Positions 8,217 through 18,397 of a stretch of 64,000 bases of DNA are shown in pieces. The notes under the pieces are model-generated. The model made no database searches. It was given only the letters and a program-made list of their open reading frames with translations, and was not told the origin of the DNA. This stretch comes from Asticcacaulis solisilvae. Its GTDB lineage: Bacteria > Pseudomonadota > Alphaproteobacteria > Caulobacterales > Caulobacteraceae. Where the stretch lies: assembly GCF_017875235.1 (NCBI RefSeq), contig NZ_JAGGMI010000004.1, positions 186,001-250,000 on the forward strand, read 5' to 3'. A program made the position numbers and the translations under genes. How positions within the stretch are numbered: position 1 is the first letter of the stretch; every line of letters begins with the position of its first letter.

Positions 8217-9940
8217 ACGCCCTCCTGTCCTTCCTGTCGCATCGCCGCAGCCTGATCGTCAGCTTAAGCCTGCTGCTGCTCGTCCTGACCAGCATCGCCC
8301 TGGCCCTCTATACCGAAAGCCGTCACCAGACCCAGATTCGCCAGGCAGCGACCGTCCAGGCGCGCGTCCTGGCCGACTCGGTTTCGGCCGCCCTGGCCTT
8401 TGACGAGGTCGACGAGGTCGGACGCTATACAACCGCGCTGCGGGCCAATCCCGATATCGAAGCCGTCGCTGTCTTCGACGAAGACGGCCGCCTTGTGGCG
8501 CATTACGGCGGCGAAAACATACCCAGCCAACTGGCGCAACTCGATGCGCAGGACATGCGCGGCGTCACCGCCGTGCGGGCGCCCGTCGTGGAGAACGGCG
8601 TCAAGCTGGGCACCGTCTATTTCCGCGTCCAGACCGATAGTCTCCTGACCCGTATCGTGCGCTACAGCGGCGCCGGCCTGCTGGTGCTGATGGCGTCGCT
8701 GATGCTGGCGGTCATGGCCTTCGACGCCCGGGCACTGGCGCGCGGCAATGCCAATCTCAAGGCCGAGATGATAGAGCGCCAGCGCGCCGAGGCCGCGTTG
8801 CGCCAAAGCCAGAAGATGGAGGCCGTCGGCCGGCTGACGGGTGGAATCGCGCACGATTTCAACAATATGCTGGCGGTGATCATCGGCAATCTCGATCTGT
8901 TCGTACGCCGCTATCCCGACGCCGATCCGAAAATGCTGCGCTTTGTTGCGGGCTCTCAGGACGCAGCAAAACGCGCCGCCACCCTGACCCAGAGACTGCT
9001 CGCCTTTTCCCGCCGCCAGCCTCTCGACCCAAAGGCGACCGATGTCGGCCGGTCGGTCGCCGACATGTCTGAACTGCTGGGCCGGACACTGGGTGAAACC
9101 ATCTCGATCGAAGCCATCCGTGCCGTTGGCCTTTGGCAGGCACACGTCGATGCCGGCCAGCTGGAAACCGCCCTCGTCAACCTGGCCGTCAATGCGCGCG
9201 ACGCCATGCCTGGCGGCGGCAAGCTGACGATCGAAACCTCAAACGCCTATCTCGACAGCGACTATGCCGGGACGCAGGACGAGGTGGCGCCCGGCCAATA
9301 CGTACTGATCGCCGTCACCGACACGGGCACGGGCATACCGCCGGAAATGCTGGAGCGCGTGTTCGAGCCCTTCTTCACCACCAAGCCGGCGGGGCTTGGG
9401 ACCGGACTCGGTCTCAGCCAGGTTCACGGCTTCGTCAAGCAGTCGGGCGGCCATATCAGCCTGCACAGCGAAGTCGGCGTTGGTACGACAATCAAGCTCT
9501 ATCTGCCGCGCAGCAAGGAAGTCTCCGTCGTTTCGACTCAGTCCGAACCGACGCTTAAGGACCCGGACGACCGGCGCAGCCAGACCGTCCTGGTCGTTGA
9601 TGACGAAGCAGGGGTGCGTGATTTTGCCGCCGCCGCCCTGGCCGAGCTGGGGTACGACGTGATGAGCGCTTCCGACGCCGATCAGGCTTTGAAGATCGTC
9701 GAGGACAATGCTCGCGTGGACATCCTGCTGACCGATGTGGTCATGCCGGGACGCAGCGGCCGCGAACTGGCCGATGCCGTACAAAAACGCAAACCGTCGG
9801 TGCGCGTACTGTACATGACCGGCTATACCCAAAACGCCATTGTGCATAACGGCGTGCTGGACGCCGGCACCAACCTGATTTCAAAGCCGTTCACCATCTC
9901 CCAGCTGGAACAGGAGTTGGACGCGCTGGTCGAACGCTAG
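8213..9940 (+). CDS. Membrane hybrid histidine kinase with receiver domain
   Basis: A 575-residue sensor. Two membrane segments (about residues 14-34 and 152-170) flank a periplasmic domain of about 115 residues. That domain contains ALAFDEVDEVGRYTTALRANP and EAVAVFDEDGRLVAHY, resembling the CHASE8 sensor of YfiN. A short coiled coil leads to the H-box GGIAHDFNNML (His214). The ATPase has VNLAVNARDAM, DTGTGIPPE and GTGLGLSQVHG. A C-terminal receiver has phospho-acceptor Asp508 in LLTDVVMPG and a conserved SKPF lysine. No DNA-binding output is attached. The stop codon shares CTAG with the convergent glpD stop. It is the cytoplasmic output of the TBDR-YfiR unit; its downstream partner is not evident here. 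Confidence 0.93.
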   Translation: MNALLSFLSHRRSLIVSLSLLLLVLTSIALALYTESRHQTQIRQAATVQARVLADSVSAALAFDEVDEVGRYTTALRANPDIEAVAVFDEDGRLVAHYGGENIPSQLAQLDAQDMRGVTAVRAPVVENGVKLGTVYFRVQTDSLLTRIVRYSGAGLLVLMASLMLAVMAFDARALARGNANLKAEMIERQRAEAALRQSQKMEAVGRLTGGIAHDFNNMLAVIIGNLDLFVRRYPDADPKMLRFVAGSQDAAKRAATLTQRLLAFSRRQPLDPKATDVGRSVADMSELLGRTLGETISIEAIRAVGLWQAHVDAGQLETALVNLAVNARDAMPGGGKLTIETSNAYLDSDYAGTQDEVAPGQYVLIAVTDTGTGIPPEMLERVFEPFFTTKPAGLGTGLGLSQVHGFVKQSGGHISLHSEVGVGTTIKLYLPRSKEVSVVSTQSEPTLKDPDDRRSQTVLVVDDEAGVRDFAAAALAELGYDVMSASDADQALKIVEDNARVDILLTDVVMPGRSGRELADAVQKRKPSVRVLYMTGYTQNAIVHNGVLDAGTNLISKPFTISQLEQELDALVER

Positions 9941-11481
9941 AGCTGGTAGAACTGTGCCAACTCGGTAAACGCCTGAACCTGTCCGGCCTGCCAGGCAGGG
10001 TCGCGGCCGAGTTCTACCGCCATGAGTTCCGCCACGCGAGGTGCGGCATTTATCGCAGCATTGGCGTCGAGAAACAGCATGCGCAGCCGCCGCGCCAGCA
10101 CATCTTCGACTGTGCGTGCCTGTTCATGACGCACGGCCCAATACACCTCCGCTTCGACATAGGGCAGGCCCGGATGCAGCAGGGCCGCGGCGCCCGGCAG
10201 CGCCCGTATCCGCGACGCATCGGCGCCATAGGCGCGCCAGTGGTCGTCATCGGCCGTCGTCGTCCAGCCGTGCATATGCAAGTGTTCCGTTCGGCTGGGC
10301 ATAAGCGTCAGACCGGCTCCTTTGGCGGCACGATCGACGACATCCTGGCCCATGCGCCGGCAGGTCGTCCACTTGCCGCCGGTGAGCGTGACAAGGCCGC
10401 TGTCCGACACGACGATGACGTGGTCGCGCGCCAGCGTCTTGCTGTCCTTTGCGTTCGGGTCGCGAACCAGCGGCCGCAGCCCGGCAAAGACGCTCAGCAC
10501 ATCGCTGCGTGTCGGCGCGGGCCGCAAATAGGCCGCGGCCGTACGCAGGATAAAGTCGATTTCCTGGTGCAGCGGCCTCGGCTCCAGCGCGATATCGGAC
10601 ATCGCGGTATCGGTCGTACCGATCAGGGTGCGGCCATGCCAAGGGACGGCGAACAGGACACGGCCGTCTTCGGTGCGCGGGACCATCAGCGCTGCGTCGC
10701 CCGGCAGAAACTCGCGGCCGACGACAATGTGCACGCCCTGGCTGGGCGACAGCAGAGGAGCAGCATTTGCGTCGTCGAGGTGGCGCACTGTATCCGCAAA
10801 AATGCCGGTCGCGTTGATGACGACACGAGCGCGAACCGCATACGTTTGTCCGGTTTCGGCGTCGCTAAACTGCACGCCGGTGACGCGGCCATCGGTCTTG
10901 ATCAACTGCGTCACCGGCGCGGCATTGAGCGCAACACCACCGGCGTCTTCGAACGAGCGCATAAGCGTAATCGCCAGCCGGCTGTCGTCGAACTGGGCGT
11001 CGAAATAAAGCACGCCGCCCAGCAATCCGTCGGGCTTCAGAGTACTCATATGGGCCAGCGCTGCCTTGCGGTCGAGTATCCGGCTGGAGCGCAGATTGAG
11101 GGTCCCGGCCAGGAGGTCATAGAGCTTCAGGCCCGTGGCATAAAACGGCAGCCGCCACGCCTGATAGGCGGCGACCAGAAAGCCGAGGTCGCGTACCAGG
11201 TGCGGCGCATTGCGCTTGAGGACGCCGCGTTCGTGCAGCGACTCCATGACCAGCCGGACATTGCCTTGCGCCAGATAACGCACACCGCCGTGGACCAGCT
11301 TGGTCGAGCGGCTGCTGGTGCCCTTGGCGTAGTCGTGCGCTTCGAGCAAAAGTGTCGAAGCGCCACGCGTTGCGGCTTCCAGAGCGGTGGCCAGACCCGA
11401 GGCCCCGCCGCCGATAACGACGACGTCCCAGACCCGATCAGCCGTCGCGGCCGCAAGGATTTCGCTACGTGGATCGTTCAC
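9937..11481 (-). CDS. glpD: Aerobic glycerol-3-phosphate dehydrogenase
   Basis: A 514-residue FAD enzyme that oxidises glycerol-3-phosphate to dihydroxyacetone phosphate at the inner membrane and passes electrons to quinone. The N-terminal dinucleotide fold reads [38 protein letters not shown] is the GlpD signature, and later ATGIFAD and [19 protein letters not shown] fit the family. It starts with GTG, which overlaps the glpK stop (GTGA), so the two are coupled. Length and motifs are normal. No glpF or glpR is seen in the window. Confidence 0.95.
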   Translation of the reverse strand: MNDPRSEILAAATADRVWDVVVIGGGASGLATALEAATRGASTLLLEAHDYAKGTSSRSTKLVHGGVRYLAQGNVRLVMESLHERGVLKRNAPHLVRDLGFLVAAYQAWRLPFYATGLKLYDLLAGTLNLRSSRILDRKAALAHMSTLKPDGLLGGVLYFDAQFDDSRLAITLMRSFEDAGGVALNAAPVTQLIKTDGRVTGVQFSDAETGQTYAVRARVVINATGIFADTVRHLDDANAAPLLSPSQGVHIVVGREFLPGDAALMVPRTEDGRVLFAVPWHGRTLIGTTDTAMSDIALEPRPLHQEIDFILRTAAAYLRPAPTRSDVLSVFAGLRPLVRDPNAKDSKTLARDHVIVVSDSGLVTLTGGKWTTCRRMGQDVVDRAAKGAGLTLMPSRTEHLHMHGWTTTADDDHWRAYGADASRIRALPGAAALLHPGLPYVEAEVYWAVRHEQARTVEDVLARRLRMLFLDANAAINAAPRVAELMAVELGRDPAWQAGQVQAFTELAQFYQL

Positions 11482-12968
11482 TGCGCCCAGCCCGCGCTGC
11501 GGCGCACGGCTTCGCGCCAGCGGCTCATGCGCTCGGTGCGTTCATCAACGCCCATATTGGGCTCGAACCTGCGATCGACCTGCCACTGGCTGGCCAGGGA
11601 ATCGGGCGAGTCCCAGTAACCAACGGCCAAGCCGGCCAGATAGGCGGCGCCCAGCGCCGTCGTTTCGATGATCTTCGGCCGCACCACCGGCACACCCAGG
11701 ATATCGGCCTGGAACTGCATGGTCAGGTTATTGGCGCTACCGCCGCCATCGACGCGCAGTTCCTGTAAAGCGATGCCACTGTCGGCCTGCATGGCCTCCA
11801 GCACCTCGGCCGACTGGAAGGCCACGGCTTCGAGCGTGGCGCGAGCGATATGCGCCTTCGTCGATCCGCGCGTCAGGCCCAAAAGTGTGCCGCGCGCGTG
11901 CGGGTCCCAGTGCGGCGTGCCCAGGCCGACAAAGGCCGGAACGAAATAGACGCCGTCAGAGGCTTCAACCGACCGCGCCAGAGGCTCGATTTCGGAAGAC
12001 GATCGGATGATGCCCAAGCCATCGCGCAGCCATTGCACAGCCGCGCCGGCGATAAACACCGAACCTTCCAGCGCATAGGTCCGCTTTTCGCCCATCTCCC
12101 AGGCCAGCGTCGTCAACAGCTTATTGCGGCTCGGCACAGCCTCATTAGCCGTGTTCATCAGCATGAAGCAGCCGGTGCCATAGGTGTTCTTGGCCATGCC
12201 GCGTTGCGTACATATCTGGCCGAAGGTCGCCGCCTGCTGATCCCCCGCCATGCCGGCAATCGGGATGCGCGCCCCCAGCAAGCCCTCGGCCGTCCGGCCA
12301 TAGACCTCGCTATTGGCGCGGACCTCGGGCAACAGGCTGCGTGGCACATTCAGTATACGAAGCAGTTCGTCATCCCATTGCCCGGTGTGGATGTCGTACA
12401 TCAGGGTGCGGCTGGCATTCGAGGCATCGGTGATATGCAGCTCGCCGCCGGTCAGGTTCCATACCAGCCAGCTATCGATCGTACCAAAGGCCAGTTCACC
12501 ACATTCGGCCTTTTCGCGCGCGCCTTCGATATTGTCGAGCAGCCAGCGCACCTTGGTGCCGCTGAAATAGGAATCGAGCAGCAGGCCGGTTTTTGTCTGA
12601 AAGGTCGGCTCATGACCAGCGGCGCGCAAGGCTTCGCAATCGGCCGCGGTGCGCCGGTCCTGCCAGACGATGGCATTGTGGATCGGCTTACCCGTGGCGC
12701 GGTCCCAGATGACGGTCGTTTCGCGCTGATTGGTGACGCCGATGGCAGCGATGTCGGATGCCTTCAGGCCGGCCCCGGCCAGGGCCTCGCCGGCAACACC
12801 AATCTGGGTGCTCCAGATTTCGCGGGCATCGTGCTCGACGAGGCCCGGTTGCGGAAAAATCTGGCGGAACTCCTTTTGCGCCACGCGACAGATATTGCCG
12901 TCACGGTCGAAGACGATGGCGCGGCTGGAGGTCGTGCCCTGATCGAAGGCAAGGATATATTCCGGCAT
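11478..12968 (-). CDS. glpK: Glycerol kinase
   Basis: A 496-residue FGGY kinase that makes glycerol-3-phosphate from glycerol and ATP. Visible marks are [16 protein letters not shown] at the N-terminus, [17 protein letters not shown], the FGGY-type segment [21 protein letters not shown], and [19 protein letters not shown] near the C-terminus. It precedes glpD with a four-base overlap, giving a complete route from glycerol to dihydroxyacetone phosphate. Only 57 bases separate it from the next upstream gene on the same strand, so it could be read from the pectin block or from its own promoter in that gap. Confidence 0.96.
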   Translation of the reverse strand: MPEYILAFDQGTTSSRAIVFDRDGNICRVAQKEFRQIFPQPGLVEHDAREIWSTQIGVAGEALAGAGLKASDIAAIGVTNQRETTVIWDRATGKPIHNAIVWQDRRTAADCEALRAAGHEPTFQTKTGLLLDSYFSGTKVRWLLDNIEGAREKAECGELAFGTIDSWLVWNLTGGELHITDASNASRTLMYDIHTGQWDDELLRILNVPRSLLPEVRANSEVYGRTAEGLLGARIPIAGMAGDQQAATFGQICTQRGMAKNTYGTGCFMLMNTANEAVPSRNKLLTTLAWEMGEKRTYALEGSVFIAGAAVQWLRDGLGIIRSSSEIEPLARSVEASDGVYFVPAFVGLGTPHWDPHARGTLLGLTRGSTKAHIARATLEAVAFQSAEVLEAMQADSGIALQELRVDGGGSANNLTMQFQADILGVPVVRPKIIETTALGAAYLAGLAVGYWDSPDSLASQWQVDRRFEPNMGVDERTERMSRWREAVRRSAGWAQ

Positions 12969-13025
12969 GGCAATCTCTCCGCATCAGGCAAAGCGAGTTT
13001 GGAGAGATTGCCGGCCGTAGTCAAA

Positions 13026-13937
13026 TCACTGAGTAGGCCCTTGGGCGATCAGGTCGCGGCGCAGATCCGGCACCACCTTGGCCAGTTCGCGCGTGACCAG
13101 AGCCGCAAAGACATCGGCGCCGTTGCGGCCGACATGGGTGTAGTCGAAGCTGAGCTTGGCCTGGCCCATGGGTTCGGTGGCATCGCGGATTTGAGCTTCG
13201 GTTAGCGGTGTCGCATTGGGCGCCGGCGCTACGCCCGTCTGCGCCGGGATGGTCGTGCCGGTCTTGCCGGCTTCAAGCACCTGCGGCGATGGTGGCTTCT
13301 GAGCATAGGCCATGGAACCGACGGGGCCGGCGGCCTTCACGGCTTCCTGCGAACGGGCATAGAGATCGACCAAGGGCACATTCATCTCAGACGCCACCTT
13401 GCGCGTTGCTTCGGCCCATGGCGCGAGATCGTCCTGAAGCCTGCCGTTTTCAAAGCCGCGGCGCGTCAGGGGCGTGACCAGGACCGGAATTGCACCGGTC
13501 GCCCGCACCTCTTCGACGTAACGCTTCAGGTTTTGCGGAAACTCGATGACAAGATCGGTCGAGCGGCCGGGCTTGCCTGGCTGATCGTTATGACCGAACT
13601 GGATCAGTACATAGGTCTGGGCAAAGCCGCCGGACTTCATTTCAGCGAGCGCGATGTCCCATGAGCCTTCGGCGCGGTAGTTGAAGCTTGAACGGCCACC
13701 GCGAGCGAGGTTCACGCAGGCGACGAACGAGCTTAAGTGATGGCCGCAGAAGCTCGGGCCCCAGCCGCCGAGGACGGCGACGGTCGAGTCACCGACCAGA
13801 ATGACCTTCTTGGCGGTGATTTTCTTGACCTGGGCCCGGGCCTCGGCCTCTGTCAAGACGGGTGCGGCCGGTGTCGTCTGAGCCAGGGCGGGGGTGGCCA
13901 GGATGGCCAGCAGGGCGGTAAGGGCAAGGCGTTTCAT
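13026..13937 (-). CDS. Rhamnogalacturonan acetylesterase (SGNH hydrolase, CE12-like)
   Basis: A 303-residue secreted esterase. A Sec signal peptide of about 19 residues (ending ALAQ) precedes an SGNH fold. Block I is LVGDSTVA with nucleophile Ser51; the oxyanion elements are in NLARGGRSS and FGHND (Asn115). The Asp-x-x-His pair lies in FDYTHVGRNGADVF (Asp263, His266). The long loop before the last block, rich in Pro and Ala, is longer than in small esterases. The family removes acetyl groups from the rhamnogalacturonan I backbone so lyases and hydrolases can act. It is the last gene of a leftward pectin block, 13 bases after a GH43 gene. Confidence 0.9.
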   Translation of the reverse strand: MKRLALTALLAILATPALAQTTPAAPVLTEAEARAQVKKITAKKVILVGDSTVAVLGGWGPSFCGHHLSSFVACVNLARGGRSSFNYRAEGSWDIALAEMKSGGFAQTYVLIQFGHNDQPGKPGRSTDLVIEFPQNLKRYVEEVRATGAIPVLVTPLTRRGFENGRLQDDLAPWAEATRKVASEMNVPLVDLYARSQEAVKAAGPVGSMAYAQKPPSPQVLEAGKTGTTIPAQTGVAPAPNATPLTEAQIRDATEPMGQAKLSFDYTHVGRNGADVFAALVTRELAKVVPDLRRDLIAQGPTQ

Positions 13938-13950
13938 AGTGGTCTCCCGG

Positions 13951-15189
13951 TCAGGCGAATGGTGCGAAGGGTTGTTTGGCGCTGGCCTTCACCTTGCCGT
14001 CGGCGTCGAAGTCAATAGCGATAAGGGCAGGCTTTTCGCGGAACGGCATCTGGTCGTCATTGCCGAAGAAGGTCTGCCACCACTGGCCTCTGCGGTCGCG
14101 GAAGACATTGCCACCACCGGCGCCGGCCGGACCTTCGTGGCGGCCGCGATAGGGACCATGCAATTTATCCGAGGTGGCGAACATGAAGGAATAGCGGCCG
14201 TAGTAGAAGTCGCAGGCGGCCAGATAATATCTGCCATTGGCCTTGAAGAATGCTGCGCCTTCAAAGCCCAGCTGCCGCAGCGACTTTTCGTCCTTCTTGT
14301 AATGGGTGTCAGGATTGAGGTCGGGATCGACAAAGACCACAGGCTGCCAGTCGCCGGCAAAGCCGGAGAAGTCCGGCTTGATCTGGCGCAAAACCTCGCC
14401 GCCGCCATAGGACAGGTAGATTTTGCCATCGTCATCGGCGAACAAGGTCGAGTCGATGCCGCCCTGGATGGGCTCATCGGAAATGACATGGACATAGGGC
14501 CCTTCCGCTTTTCCGGAAGTGCTTTTCAGCACGCCAATCCCGACGCCACTGATGCAATGGCAAAGGTAGTAGTTGCCGGCAATATAGTGGATTTCCGGCG
14601 CCCAGATGGCGCGGAAGGGCACGCCCTGGCGCATCGTCCAGTTCTTCTCCCACTTGCCATCGCGCTCTATGCTCCAGACCAGGCCCATATAGTCCCAGCG
14701 GTCGAGGTCGCGCGACCGCCACAGCTCGATGCCGTCGTTGAAAGCCCAGATATTGTCGCCGGTCGAGCCGGTCATATAGTACCAGCCATCGCCGCCAACG
14801 CAGATGATGGTGTCGCGGATGTGCGTGTCCCAGATGGGGCGGATGGCTGGCAACAGGCCGCTCGTTACCGCCGAGCCGCTATCGGCATTGTCCCAGGCCG
14901 CGGTCGGATATGCGCGCGGCACCGGTCCTTTGTAGCGCACTTCCGACAGGTTGGAGACCCAGCCGCCGGTCTGGCTATCCCTGGTTACCGGGGCGCCGGC
15001 GCCGTTGACGCCGGAAAACGGCCAGTAGTTCTTGGCCGGCGCGGGCACGATACGGCGGCTATTGTCCGGATTCGCCAGGCGCGGCGTGCCCGGCGTCGGA
15101 TAGGTCGCGTAGACCGATTGCGCCCGGCCCAGCGACGGGATGATGAGACCGGCCAGCGCCAGTCCTCCCAGCAATTGACGGCGATTCAT
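13951..15189 (-). CDS. Exported GH43-type arabinanase/arabinofuranosidase
   Basis: A 412-residue five-bladed beta-propeller glycosidase. It opens with a Tat-like leader, MNRRQLLGGLALAGLI. The first blade has WDTHIRDTIICVGGDGWYYMTGS, with an Asp suited to the GH43 base, and later IWAPEIHYIAGNYYL gives the Glu region of the family. Blades continue with DPDLNPDTHYKKDEKSLRQ and FKANGRYYLAACDFYYG. GH43 enzymes cut arabinofuranosyl or xylosyl linkages; the neighbours argue for arabinan side chains of pectin, but the exact specificity cannot be read here. It starts three bases after the GH2 stop, in one operon. Confidence 0.85.
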   Translation of the reverse strand: MNRRQLLGGLALAGLIIPSLGRAQSVYATYPTPGTPRLANPDNSRRIVPAPAKNYWPFSGVNGAGAPVTRDSQTGGWVSNLSEVRYKGPVPRAYPTAAWDNADSGSAVTSGLLPAIRPIWDTHIRDTIICVGGDGWYYMTGSTGDNIWAFNDGIELWRSRDLDRWDYMGLVWSIERDGKWEKNWTMRQGVPFRAIWAPEIHYIAGNYYLCHCISGVGIGVLKSTSGKAEGPYVHVISDEPIQGGIDSTLFADDDGKIYLSYGGGEVLRQIKPDFSGFAGDWQPVVFVDPDLNPDTHYKKDEKSLRQLGFEGAAFFKANGRYYLAACDFYYGRYSFMFATSDKLHGPYRGRHEGPAGAGGGNVFRDRRGQWWQTFFGNDDQMPFREKPALIAIDFDADGKVKASAKQPFAPFA

Positions 15190-15192
15190 GTC

Positions 15193-18100
15193 CTACCTCG
15201 TCAGCCAGTTGAGCGCGTTGATCAGATAGCGCTTTTGCAGCGGCGCCACCATGTCCGGCAGGCGATGGACGATGACGCGCATGCCGGCCTTTTCGACCGT
15301 GAAGGTTGCCGCGCCATTGTGGCGATCGTGGTCGCGGCTGTAGGCTGCGATGACCTCGATATTGTCGCCTGAGATCAGCAGGCCGTTGGAGGGCTCGCCC
15401 GGAATCTGGTGCAGGACGCTGGTCGCCTGATCGGCGGGGATGCCGTCGAACAGGGCGTGGGCGCGCAGATAGTTCCAATTACCCATCCACGGCGCGCGCA
15501 GGTTTCCGACCTGACCCGCATAGCTGAACAGTTGCAGCCCCGCCAATTGCTTGGCCACACCGTCGGCCAGGCCGTCTTCCGGCACCATGGCCAGGAACGG
15601 CGTGCCCGACTGGATGGCCTTGAGCACATCGGCCGGCAGTTCACCCGGAACGATGACGGGCTTTTCGCCCTTCTTCGGCTGGGCTTCGAGGCCCGTCTGC
15701 TCGGCGATCTGACGGCGCTCGATCTCTTCGGCCTTGAGGCCCGAGGCGATGATGGCGTCGTATTTGACACCCGCCTTGAAGTCTTCGAACGCCACGCCGT
15801 CGATCTGCGCCAATTGCGCGCGGAACGACTTGGCGACACCTGAGACACCGATGCGCAGAGCCTTCTTGAATAACGGTTTGATGTCCGTCACCCAGATTTC
15901 GCGCGTGAAGGTCGCTCCCCACATGCCCACGATTTCGAGTACGATCTTGTGCAGGCCCGATTGCGTCAGGGCCGGTGTCATGACCTTTTCGGCCAGCAAA
16001 TAACTGAATTGATCGGGGACGTGCTGCGGCACAGGATAGCTGGCGATCTCGACCGACTTGCCGTCGGGCGTCACCAGGCTGAGTTTCAGCGTGCCCGTAA
16101 GCTGGCGGTCAGTGTCGTTAAGCAGCCAGATATCGAGCTCGGCCACCTCACCCGCCGCGAAGGCCAGCTTGCGCGTCTTGGCGACCGGACGGACCGGCAT
16201 CAGGCTCGACTTGATCAGGTCGGGATTGGCCTTGAAATAGCGCAGGTTATCGACGATGCCGGAATGGTTTTCGATCGCCGTCGTTTCCCAGCCCGAGATG
16301 GCCGCGATGTCGACCGTGTCGCCGATACGGATATTTTCGCAATAATGCTGCCAGGCGTCATAGGCCTTGCGGCCGACCGACAGGAACAGGCTTTCCGTTG
16401 TTGGAAAGGCTTTACGGAAATTCCACTTATCGAGATATTCGGAAGTGTTGGCGACGATGACCTTATGGTCTTCCAGGTCGTAGGATTTGCCGCCGCGGCT
16501 GAGGATATCGGCGACCATCTTGACGTGGTTGTCGGCGACGGCGCAGCCCTGCATTTCGCCGAACTCGACGATGAACGGCTTGCCCGGCTGATAGTGGATA
16601 TAGCTGTCCTTCCCCTGATAGAACTTGTCGTACCACTGGTCGCCGGCGCCCTGGTGGTTCACCCACCAGCCGCCCCATTCTTCGACGTCCGAGCGATAGT
16701 AGTGATCGCTGTACGGCAGGTACATGGCCTGCGCCGCACCGCGCGCGACAAAGCCGTCGTTCAGAATGACGGTGCGCGACGGATCGGTGTCGTGGATCGC
16801 CTTCAGCACCGCCTGCACGTCGGGATTGGCCAGATTGGCGCCGATCTCGTTTTGCAGGGTGTAGTGGGCCAGCGATGGGTGCGACCGGAAGGCCTTGGCC
16901 ATGGCGACGCACTTTTCGACCATGAAGGCGCGGCTAAAGATGTCCGCCTCTGACAGGGTCTCGCCGGGTTTCAGATCCTTGGCGATGGCGTGACGGCCAC
17001 CGCCGGGTTCCATGACGCGCAGCAGGCCAAGCTCGTCCTGCGCGGTGAAGACATCGTGCTTGCCGACATTGCGGTGGGCGTGCAGCGTGTTGAGCCCCAA
17101 GGCCTTGGCGGCGTCGACTTCGCGGCGGGCCAAATCGGGCGTCGGCCACATGCCGTTATAGCCCCAGTAGCCCCACGAGATGGCCGAATAGAGCTTGATG
17201 CGTTTGCCATTGAGCCGCAGCAGGGCATTGGTGCCGATCCCTTCGACGCCGAACCAGCGGAAGCCGAAGCGGACCTCCTTTGTGTCCTTGCCCCAGCTCA
17301 GGCGCAGGCGGTAGAGGTTGCGGCTTTCCAGATTCCACAGCTTCGCCGCTGGCGCCGAGACGCGAAAACGCACCGTCGCCAGACCGTCAGAAATATTCAC
17401 ATTTTCCAGAACAATATCGGCGGCCTGCGGACGGCCCTGGTCATCAAGCAACACGGCCTTGGCCGGACTCTTTTTGCCGTTGCTGAGCGCCACTTCCATA
17501 TGGCCGGTGACGACCTTGGCATCGGGCGTGTTCAGCACCCAGGCGTCGCGTATATGGTGGTCGAGCGGATGGACGCTCAAAGACATGCCACGATCGAGCC
17601 CGCCAAAGCCGTGCGAGGCAAAGAATTTCAGCTTGCCCCACATCATGGTCGTCGAGTCGCGCCAGTCGTAGCGGCCGCCCGGATTGGTGATGCGGATGGC
17701 CAGCCGGTTGGCCTGGCCGGGCTTCATGGCCCTGGTCAGATCGCAATCGAGCGGCAGCTCCGACATGATCGAATAGCCGACCAGTTGCTCATTCAGGAAC
17801 ACTTCGGCGCGCAGGCGGGCGCCGCGAATGTGCAGCAGGACGCGCTTGCCTTTTGCGCTGGCCGGAATGTCGATGCTGCGCCACCACCACGACACACCGC
17901 GATAGGCGCCGTTTTGCGGCACGTCATCGTCTTCGGCGTAGCGGTATTCGTCGCCGGTGTAGGGCCTGAGGCCAAAACGGCCCCAGAAATACTGCTCGAC
18001 GGTTGCCGGCAAAGTCACCGTGACATCAGGTTTCAACGCTCCCCAGCCTCCGGTTGGAGCATTAACCGGCAGGGTCTTGAGATCGACCTGCGACGGCAGG

Positions 18101-18267
18101 TGGATGACATCGTCCTTCCACGGCGCCTGTTCGTCAATCCACAGGTTCCAGCCTTCATCCGGAACATTGAGCGGATCAGCTTGGGGAGATGCAGCTATCG
18201 CTTGTGAAGCTATCGCAGCGCCCGCTGCGGAAAGGGTGAAGAAATTGCGGCGGTTAAGATCAGTCAT
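15193..18267 (-). CDS. Exported GH2-family glycoside hydrolase
   Basis: A 1024-residue enzyme. The start at 18267 gives the Tat leader MTDLNRRNFFTLSAAGAAIA; the open frame continues 165 bases upstream, but that part is a palindromic intergenic repeat. A jelly-roll sugar-binding domain (about residues 60-250, with GVSWWWRSIDIP and NRLAIRITNPGGRYDWRD) is followed by a beta-sandwich and a TIM barrel. The acid/base is Glu474 in TLQNEIGAN and the likely nucleophile Glu568 in FIVEFGEMQG. The last 300 residues add further domains. GH2 includes beta-galactosidases, beta-glucuronidases and arabinosidases; several act on rhamnogalacturonan side chains, which fits this pectin block. Substrate is not assignable from motifs alone. 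Confidence 0.88.
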   Translation of the reverse strand: MTDLNRRNFFTLSAAGAAIASQAIAASPQADPLNVPDEGWNLWIDEQAPWKDDVIHLPSQVDLKTLPVNAPTGGWGALKPDVTVTLPATVEQYFWGRFGLRPYTGDEYRYAEDDDVPQNGAYRGVSWWWRSIDIPASAKGKRVLLHIRGARLRAEVFLNEQLVGYSIMSELPLDCDLTRAMKPGQANRLAIRITNPGGRYDWRDSTTMMWGKLKFFASHGFGGLDRGMSLSVHPLDHHIRDAWVLNTPDAKVVTGHMEVALSNGKKSPAKAVLLDDQGRPQAADIVLENVNISDGLATVRFRVSAPAAKLWNLESRNLYRLRLSWGKDTKEVRFGFRWFGVEGIGTNALLRLNGKRIKLYSAISWGYWGYNGMWPTPDLARREVDAAKALGLNTLHAHRNVGKHDVFTAQDELGLLRVMEPGGGRHAIAKDLKPGETLSEADIFSRAFMVEKCVAMAKAFRSHPSLAHYTLQNEIGANLANPDVQAVLKAIHDTDPSRTVILNDGFVARGAAQAMYLPYSDHYYRSDVEEWGGWWVNHQGAGDQWYDKFYQGKDSYIHYQPGKPFIVEFGEMQGCAVADNHVKMVADILSRGGKSYDLEDHKVIVANTSEYLDKWNFRKAFPTTESLFLSVGRKAYDAWQHYCENIRIGDTVDIAAISGWETTAIENHSGIVDNLRYFKANPDLIKSSLMPVRPVAKTRKLAFAAGEVAELDIWLLNDTDRQLTGTLKLSLVTPDGKSVEIASYPVPQHVPDQFSYLLAEKVMTPALTQSGLHKIVLEIVGMWGATFTREIWVTDIKPLFKKALRIGVSGVAKSFRAQLAQIDGVAFEDFKAGVKYDAIIASGLKAEEIERRQIAEQTGLEAQPKKGEKPVIVPGELPADVLKAIQSGTPFLAMVPEDGLADGVAKQLAGLQLFSYAGQVGNLRAPWMGNWNYLRAHALFDGIPADQATSVLHQIPGEPSNGLLISGDNIEVIAAYSRDHDRHNGAATFTVEKAGMRVIVHRLPDMVAPLQKRYLINALNWLTR

Positions 18268-18283
18268 GACATTCGCTTTTTTG

Positions 18284-18397
18284 CCCCCTCTCCCCGCTTG
18301 CGGGGAAAGGGTTGGGGTGAGGGGCAAATCTCGGAGGAGCCAAGAGCCCCTCATCTGGCCTGTCGGCCACCTTCTCCCGTCAGGACGGGGAGAAGGG
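18284..18397. repeat. Two palindromic intergenic repeats
   Basis: The first unit (18284-18326) carries CTCCCCGCTTGCGGGGA and the tail GGGTGAGGGGC. It matches the paired units at 56377-56419 and 56523-56564. The second (18346-18397) has CCTTCTCCCGTCAGGACGGGGAGAAGG, a different hairpin family often found in alphaproteobacteria. They lie between the pectin methylesterase and GH2 genes. The second overlaps the 3' end of the methylesterase, whose last codons (PFSPS) come from the repeat. Hairpins here could terminate transcripts or protect 3' ends. Confidence 0.75.
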
